Positions 59,850 through 64,000 of a DNA stretch of 64,000 bases are shown piece by piece. The translations under genes were made by a program, and so were the position numbers. Numbering within the stretch: the stretch's first letter is position 1; each line of letters begins with the position of its first letter. Below the pieces are notes generated by a model that saw only the letters and a list, made by a program, of their open reading frames with translations, was not told the DNA's origin and made no database searches. The stretch is taken from the NCBI RefSeq assembly GCF_001632775.1, contig NZ_CP015249.1, forward strand, positions 3,824,686-3,888,685, given 5' to 3'. The DNA is from Dokdonella koreensis DS-123 (lineage in GTDB: Bacteria > Pseudomonadota > Gammaproteobacteria > Xanthomonadales > Rhodanobacteraceae).

Positions 59850-61374
59850 CCCGGTCCGCTTCGACGGCCACCCCCTCGCCATCGAGGACGTCGTCGCGCT
59901 GGCGCGACGGCAGCGCCCGGCGCAGCTGTCGGCCGATCCGGCGTTCCGCGCGCGGATCGGCCGCGGCGCGGCGTTCCTCGACCGCCTGCTGGCGACCGAT
60001 GGGGTGATCTACGGCGTGACCACCGGCTACGGCGACTCGTGCACGGTGACGATCCCGCCGGCACTGGTCGCCGAGCTGCCGCACCACCTGTACGCCTACC
60101 ACGGCTGCGGCACCGGCCGGCTGCTGACGCCGGAGGAGACGCGCGCGGTGCTGGCGACGCGCATGGCTTCGCTGGCGGTCGGCATGTCCGGCGTCAGCAC
60201 CGGCCTGCTCGAACAGTTCGAGCGCCTGCTGCACCACGACATCCTGCCGCTGATCCCGGCGGAAGGCTCGGTCGGCGCCAGCGGCGACCTGACGCCGCTG
60301 TCGTACGTGGCGGCGGTGCTGTGCGGCGAGCGCGAGGTCTGGCACGGCGGCGTCCGGCGCGACACGGCGGACGTGTTCGCCGAGCTGCGCATCGCGCCGC
60401 TGCGGCTGCGTCCCAAGGAAGGGCTGGCGATCATGAACGGCACGGCGGTCATGACCGCGCTGGCCTGCCTGGCCTGGACGCGGGCCGACTACCTGGGCCG
60501 CCTGGCCACGCGGCTGACCGCGTTCAACGTGCTGGCCAGCGCCGGCAACGCGCACCATTTCGACGAAAAGCTCTTTGCCGCCAAGCCGCACCCGGGCCAG
60601 CAGCGCGTCGCCGCGCGCCTGCGCGAGGACCTGGCCAGCGACCGCCCGCCGCGCAACGAGCAACGCCTGCAGGATCGCTATTCGCTGCGCTGCGCACCGC
60701 ACGTGATCGGCGTCCTGGAGGACGTGCTGCCGTTCCTGCGCGGGCTGATCGAGAACGAGCTCAACAGCGCCAACGACAACCCGCTGGTCGATCCGGACGA
60801 CGAGCGCGTGCTGCACGGCGGGCACTTCTACGGCGGCCACATCGCATTCGCGATGGACGCCCTGAAGAACGCGGTCGCCAACATCGCCGACCTGCTCGAC
60901 CGCCAGCTGGCGCTGCTCGTGGACACGCGCTTCAACCACGGCCTGCCGAGCAACCTGAGCGCCGCGGAAGGCCCGCGCGCGGCGATCAACCACGGCCTCA
61001 AGGCGCTGCAGATCAGCGTCTCGGCCTGGACCGCCGAGGCGCTGAAGCTGACCATGCCGGCCTCGGTGTTCTCGCGCTCGACCGAGTGCCACAACCAGGA
61101 CAAGGTCAGCATGGGCACGATCGCCGCGCGCGACGCGCTGCGCGTGCTGGAACTGACCGAGCAGGTGGCGGCGGCGATGCTGATCGCCGCGCGCCAGGGC
61201 ATCGCGCTGCGTGCCCGCGCCGACGCGCGGCTGGCGCTCAGCCCGCCGCTGGCGGCGATGCAGGCGGACCTGGAGCGGCGCATCGCCCTGGTCGACGAGG
61301 ACCGCGCGCTGGACACCGACCTCGGCCGCCTGCTGGCGGCGATCCGCGACGAGGCCTGGAGCCTGTATGCCTGA
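59830..61374 (+). CDS. MIO-type aromatic amino acid ammonia-lyase
   Basis: The protein has 514 residues. The self-made MIO cofactor site is Ala150-Ser151-Gly152 in SVGASGDLTPLSY. Tyr in GVIYGVTTGYGD and the downstream NQD region (HNQDKVSMG) are also present. It therefore deaminates an aromatic amino acid to an aryl acrylate. At the substrate-selectivity loop it reads YAYHGCG with His91 then Gly. His here is typical of tyrosine lyases rather than the Ser-His of histidine lyases, but Gly is unusual, so the name histidine ammonia-lyase would be misleading. Its place suggests it supplies the polyene's aryl starter (for instance 4-coumarate). Confidence 0.9.
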   Translation: MAPTAPDPVRFDGHPLAIEDVVALARRQRPAQLSADPAFRARIGRGAAFLDRLLATDGVIYGVTTGYGDSCTVTIPPALVAELPHHLYAYHGCGTGRLLTPEETRAVLATRMASLAVGMSGVSTGLLEQFERLLHHDILPLIPAEGSVGASGDLTPLSYVAAVLCGEREVWHGGVRRDTADVFAELRIAPLRLRPKEGLAIMNGTAVMTALACLAWTRADYLGRLATRLTAFNVLASAGNAHHFDEKLFAAKPHPGQQRVAARLREDLASDRPPRNEQRLQDRYSLRCAPHVIGVLEDVLPFLRGLIENELNSANDNPLVDPDDERVLHGGHFYGGHIAFAMDALKNAVANIADLLDRQLALLVDTRFNHGLPSNLSAAEGPRAAINHGLKALQISVSAWTAEALKLTMPASVFSRSTECHNQDKVSMGTIAARDALRVLELTEQVAAAMLIAARQGIALRARADARLALSPPLAAMQADLERRIALVDEDRALDTDLGRLLAAIRDEAWSLYA

Positions 61375-61804
61375 CGCCGGCGCCCCCGTGCCGGACCGGT
61401 TCAGCCATGCGATTGAGCTGACGCCGGCCTTCCACGACCTCGACCCGATGAACGTGGTCTGGCACGGCCACTACCTCAAGTACCTGGAGCTGGCGCGCTG
61501 CGCGCTGCTGCAGCGGTTCGACTACGACTACCCGCAGATGCGCGAGTCGGGCTACTTCTGGCCGATCGTCGACCTGCGCAGCAAGTACATCCGCCCGGCG
61601 ACCTGGGGCCGCCCACTCAGCGTGCGCGCGACGATCGTCGAGTGGGAGAACCGCCTGAAGATCGACTACCTCATCAGCGATGCCACCAGCGGCGAGCGGA
61701 TGACGCGCGCGCATACGATCCAGGTCGCCGTCGAGATCGCCAGCGGCCAGATGCAGTACGTCTGCCCGCGTGTCCTGTGGGAACGCCTCGGAGTCCATCC
61801 ATGA
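61367..61804 (+). CDS. 4HBT-type acyl thioesterase of the pigment cluster
   Basis: The 145-residue single hot-dog protein has FHDLDPMNVVWHGHYLKYLE, the 4-hydroxybenzoyl-CoA thioesterase signature with its catalytic Asp. It may release the polyene from ACP or edit misloaded chains. It overlaps both neighbours (8 and 4 bases). Confidence 0.9.
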   Translation: MPDAGAPVPDRFSHAIELTPAFHDLDPMNVVWHGHYLKYLELARCALLQRFDYDYPQMRESGYFWPIVDLRSKYIRPATWGRPLSVRATIVEWENRLKIDYLISDATSGERMTRAHTIQVAVEIASGQMQYVCPRVLWERLGVHP

Positions 61805-62457
61805 AGATCATCCCGTTCGTCCTGGCGGTGCTGCTGCCGGCACTGGCCGCCGCCGGCCCGGCGATCGGCGCGGGCGAGGCGGCGGCTCCTGCGCCGGCCA
61901 CCGACGTCGATGCCCTGGCTTCGCGCATCCGCGCCCAGCTCGACCAGCCGGCCGTGCTGCGTGGCCGCTTCGAGCAGACCAAGCAGGTGGCCGGCTTCAG
62001 CCGGCCGCTGCGGTCGAGCGGCGACTTCCTCGTCGCACGCGACCACGGCGTGCTCTGGCGCACGCGCGAACCGTTCGCCGGCGAGCTGCGCCTGACACGC
62101 GAGGAAATCGTCGCGACCGAAGGCGGCGAGACCGCGTTCCGCTTGAGCGCCCAGGAGGAACCGACCGTGCGCGTCATCAACGGCCTGATGTTCTCGCTGC
62201 TCAACGGCGACGTCGATCGCCTGGGCGAGCACTTCACGATCGCCGGCGAGAGCGGCGCGGAGGGCTGGACGCTGGCGCTGACGCCGCGGCAGCCGGCACT
62301 GGCCAAGCTGCTGGCCGGCGTGACGCTGGCGGGCGACCGCCACGTGCGCCGCATCGAACTGGCCGAGGCCAATGGCGACCGTACCGGGATCGTCTTCAGC
62401 GAGCAGCGCGACACGCCCGCCGCGTTGACGGCCGAGGAGGCCCGGCGCTTTGAGTGA
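61801..62457 (+). CDS. LolA-like outer-membrane lipoprotein carrier
   Basis: The 218-residue periplasmic protein has a signal peptide (MKIIPFVLAVLLPALAAAG) and a LolA fold: LRGRFEQTKQVAGFSRPLRSSGDFLVAR, then GVLWRTREPF. In aryl-polyene clusters a dedicated LolA is thought to carry the lipid-linked pigment across the periplasm. It is not the housekeeping LolA. GAGGAGG near its end serves as the ribosome site for the exporter gene, which it overlaps by 8 bases. Confidence 0.88.
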   Translation: MKIIPFVLAVLLPALAAAGPAIGAGEAAAPAPATDVDALASRIRAQLDQPAVLRGRFEQTKQVAGFSRPLRSSGDFLVARDHGVLWRTREPFAGELRLTREEIVATEGGETAFRLSAQEEPTVRVINGLMFSLLNGDVDRLGEHFTIAGESGAEGWTLALTPRQPALAKLLAGVTLAGDRHVRRIELAEANGDRTGIVFSEQRDTPAALTAEEARRFE

Positions 62458-64000
62458 CGTGCCGCTCCGGGCGCGCCGGCTGGCGATCGGCTGGCTGCTG
62501 GTGGTCCTGGCGATGGCCGGCCACGGCCTGTGGCTGTGGAGCGGCGACCGCCTGCACCTGGAAACCGACATGCTGGCGATGCTGCCGCAGCGCGCCGGCG
62601 ACCGTGCCGCGCAGGACGCGACGCGGCAATTGGCCGACGCTGCCGGGCGGCGCGTGGTGGTGCTGGTCGGCGCGCCGGACTGGCCGTCGGCACGCACCGC
62701 GGCCGACGCCTACGCCGCGGCGGTCGGCGCCGCGGGGCCGTCGCTGGCCCTGCGCTACCGCGTCGGCGACGACCTGGCCGACGACTGGATCGGCTTCTTC
62801 ACACCGTACCGCCACCAACTGCTGACCGATGCGCAACGCGCGCAGATGGAAACCGAGCCGGCCGACCGGCTGGCCGCGCGCGCGGTGGAAGCGCTGTACC
62901 GGCCGTTCGGCCTGCCGCGCGTGGGCACCTGGCAGGACGATCCGCTGAACCTGTTCGGCGGCTGGCTGGCCGCGCGCGCGGCCGAGAGCCCGGTGCGCGT
63001 GGTCGACGGCCGCCTGTCGGTGGCCGGGGACGGCCGCCAGTACGCACTGCTGATGCTGGAGCAGCACGGGCCGGCATTCTCGATCGCGGCCCAGCGCGCG
63101 CTGATGCCGGTGCTCGATGCCGCGCGCGCGGCGGCACTGGCGGCGGTGCCGGCGGCCGAGGTCGTCAACGCCGGCGTTCCGCTCTACGCCGCGCACGCCG
63201 CCGAGCAGGCGCACCGCGAGGTGCACACGATCGGCCTGGGCTCGCTGGCCGGCATCCTGGTGCTGACCGTGCTGGCGTTCAACGGCCTGCGGCCGCGCCT
63301 GCTGGTGGCGCTGTCGATCGGCGTCGGCCTGCTGGCGGCGATCTCGGTCTGTGCGCTGCTGTTCGAGCGGATCCACCTGATCACGCTGGTGTTCGGCGCC
63401 AGCCTGGTCGGCGTCGCCGAGAACTACGGCACCAACTGGTTCTGCAACCGGCTGGGCCGGCCGCCGGAGGAGCGCTGGGCGATGCGCCGGCGCCAGGCGC
63501 CGGTCATGTGGCTGGCGATGCTGACCACGGTGATCGGCTATGCGCTGCTGGCGCTGGCGCCGTTCCCGGGCCTGCGCCAGATCGCGGTGTTCTCCGGCGT
63601 GGGCCTGCTGGCCGCATTCGTGACGGTGCTGTGGTGGTTCCCGTTCCTGGACCGGCGGCGGATCGAGTTCAACCGCTTCGCCGCCTGGCTCGGCAGCCGT
63701 CGCGCGCTGTGGCCGGCCCTCGGGCGCAACGCGTTCACCGTGGTGTTCGCCGTGGCGGTGACCGGACTGGTCGGCGCGGGCCTGGCCCGGCTGCGCAGCA
63801 ACGACGACATCCGCCTGCTGCAGAACTCGCCGCCGACGCTGATCGAGCAGCAGCTCCGGCTCGGCGCACTGCTCGACCTGCCCAGCCCGGCGCAGTTCTA
63901 CCTGGTGACGGCGCCGAGCGAGGACGGCGTGCTGGCCGCGGAGGAAGCCGTCAAGCAGCGCCTGGCGGCCCGGGTCGCCGACGGCACGCTCGACGGCTGG
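62450..64000 (+). CDS. MMPL/RND-type exporter of the pigment cluster (5' part, cut by window edge)
   Basis: The frame is open for 517 residues to the right edge. A first membrane helix (about 11-31) leads to a large periplasmic domain. A block of helices follows (about 258-405) with ASLVGVAENYGTNWF in the second or third, then the next periplasmic domain begins. This is the MMPL half-repeat, and the full protein should be about 780-800 residues. It is the likely exporter of the polyene lipid. The start is TTG with GAGGAGG nine bases upstream. A GTG three codons later is less well placed. Confidence 0.85.
   Translation, partial: MSDVPLRARRLAIGWLLVVLAMAGHGLWLWSGDRLHLETDMLAMLPQRAGDRAAQDATRQLADAAGRRVVVLVGAPDWPSARTAADAYAAAVGAAGPSLALRYRVGDDLADDWIGFFTPYRHQLLTDAQRAQMETEPADRLAARAVEALYRPFGLPRVGTWQDDPLNLFGGWLAARAAESPVRVVDGRLSVAGDGRQYALLMLEQHGPAFSIAAQRALMPVLDAARAAALAAVPAAEVVNAGVPLYAAHAAEQAHREVHTIGLGSLAGILVLTVLAFNGLRPRLLVALSIGVGLLAAISVCALLFERIHLITLVFGASLVGVAENYGTNWFCNRLGRPPEERWAMRRRQAPVMWLAMLTTVIGYALLALAPFPGLRQIAVFSGVGLLAAFVTVLWWFPFLDRRRIEFNRFAAWLGSRRALWPALGRNAFTVVFAVAVTGLVGAGLARLRSNDDIRLLQNSPPTLIEQQLRLGALLDLPSPAQFYLVTAPSEDGVLAAEEAVKQRLAARVADGTLDGW

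Noticed and set aside
59830-61374. Calling the ammonia-lyase a housekeeping histidine ammonia-lyase HutH
   Set aside because: No hut genes are near, it lies in a pigment operon, and the selectivity loop lacks the Ser-His pair of HutH.

Overview
The window is a high-GC (roughly 70% by eye), tightly packed stretch of bacterial chromosome. Gene content points to a gammaproteobacterium of the Xanthomonadales/Lysobacterales, most likely Rhodanobacteraceae (Dokdonella-like). The signs are an aryl-polyene/xanthomonadin-type pigment cluster, a methionine synthase split over two genes, a CysN-CysC fusion, RegB/RegA-like and CpxA/CpxR-like two-component pairs, and secreted proteins with a C-terminal FA(D/N)GF-type motif. 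The genus is an inference. No rRNA, tRNA, CRISPR array, transposase or phage gene was seen.

Layout. 1-6.4 kb: a truncated DUF6776-type protein, HemJ, and a two-gene signalling unit (receiver plus degenerate GGDEF/EAL protein, then a hybrid histidine kinase). 6.5-7.9 kb: bfr and bfd under a Fur-like site, and rppH. 8-12.5 kb: a small secreted protein, an M28 peptidase, and a LemA/DUF2207 pair. 12.6-16 kb: circularly permuted ATP-grasp/alpha-E protein with a transglutaminase. 16-23.5 kb: a diguanylate cyclase, a secreted kelch protein, a CadC/ToxR-like TPR regulator and an acyl-CoA dehydrogenase. 23.6-29 kb: a methionine operon (ArsR-methyltransferase fusion, MetH homocysteine module, an SDR-fold protein without its catalytic Tyr/Lys, MetH remainder). 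29-38.8 kb: LemA/TPM genes, a LAB_N membrane protein, cysDNC, TerC, DgkA, GcvPB and a PAP2 phosphatase. 38.9-41.9 kb: a lower-GC island with a secreted metzincin and a surface propeller protein. 42-47.7 kb: CpxRA-like genes, an alpha/beta hydrolase, RegBA-like genes and a small Gly/Ile-rich protein. 47.9-52.5 kb: pirin, a DUF2782 protein, HemF, a glycosyltransferase and a second small secreted protein.

52.6 kb to the right edge: an aryl-polyene pigment locus. A divergent lipid-A-type acyltransferase faces a long co-directional run: ketosynthase-like chain-length factor, AGPAT-type acyltransferase, two acyl carrier proteins, a COG4648 membrane protein, an acyl-CoA/ACP ligase fused to a hot-dog dehydratase, glycosyltransferase, lipid-A-type acyltransferase, MIO aromatic ammonia-lyase, thioesterase, LolA-like carrier and an MMPL exporter cut by the window edge. 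The lyase would supply an aryl acid starter, the ligase would load it, the ACPs and ketosynthase complex (partner probably beyond the edge) would extend it, the acyltransferases and glycosyltransferase would mount it on a lipid, and the LolA-like and MMPL proteins would export it.

Many neighbours overlap by 4 to 20 bases, so translational coupling is the rule. Two promoter styles recur: TTGnnn with a 17-nt spacer (bfr, the methionine operon, the CadC-like regulator, the island protease), and a short GCTAnnnT -10-like box just upstream of many starts.
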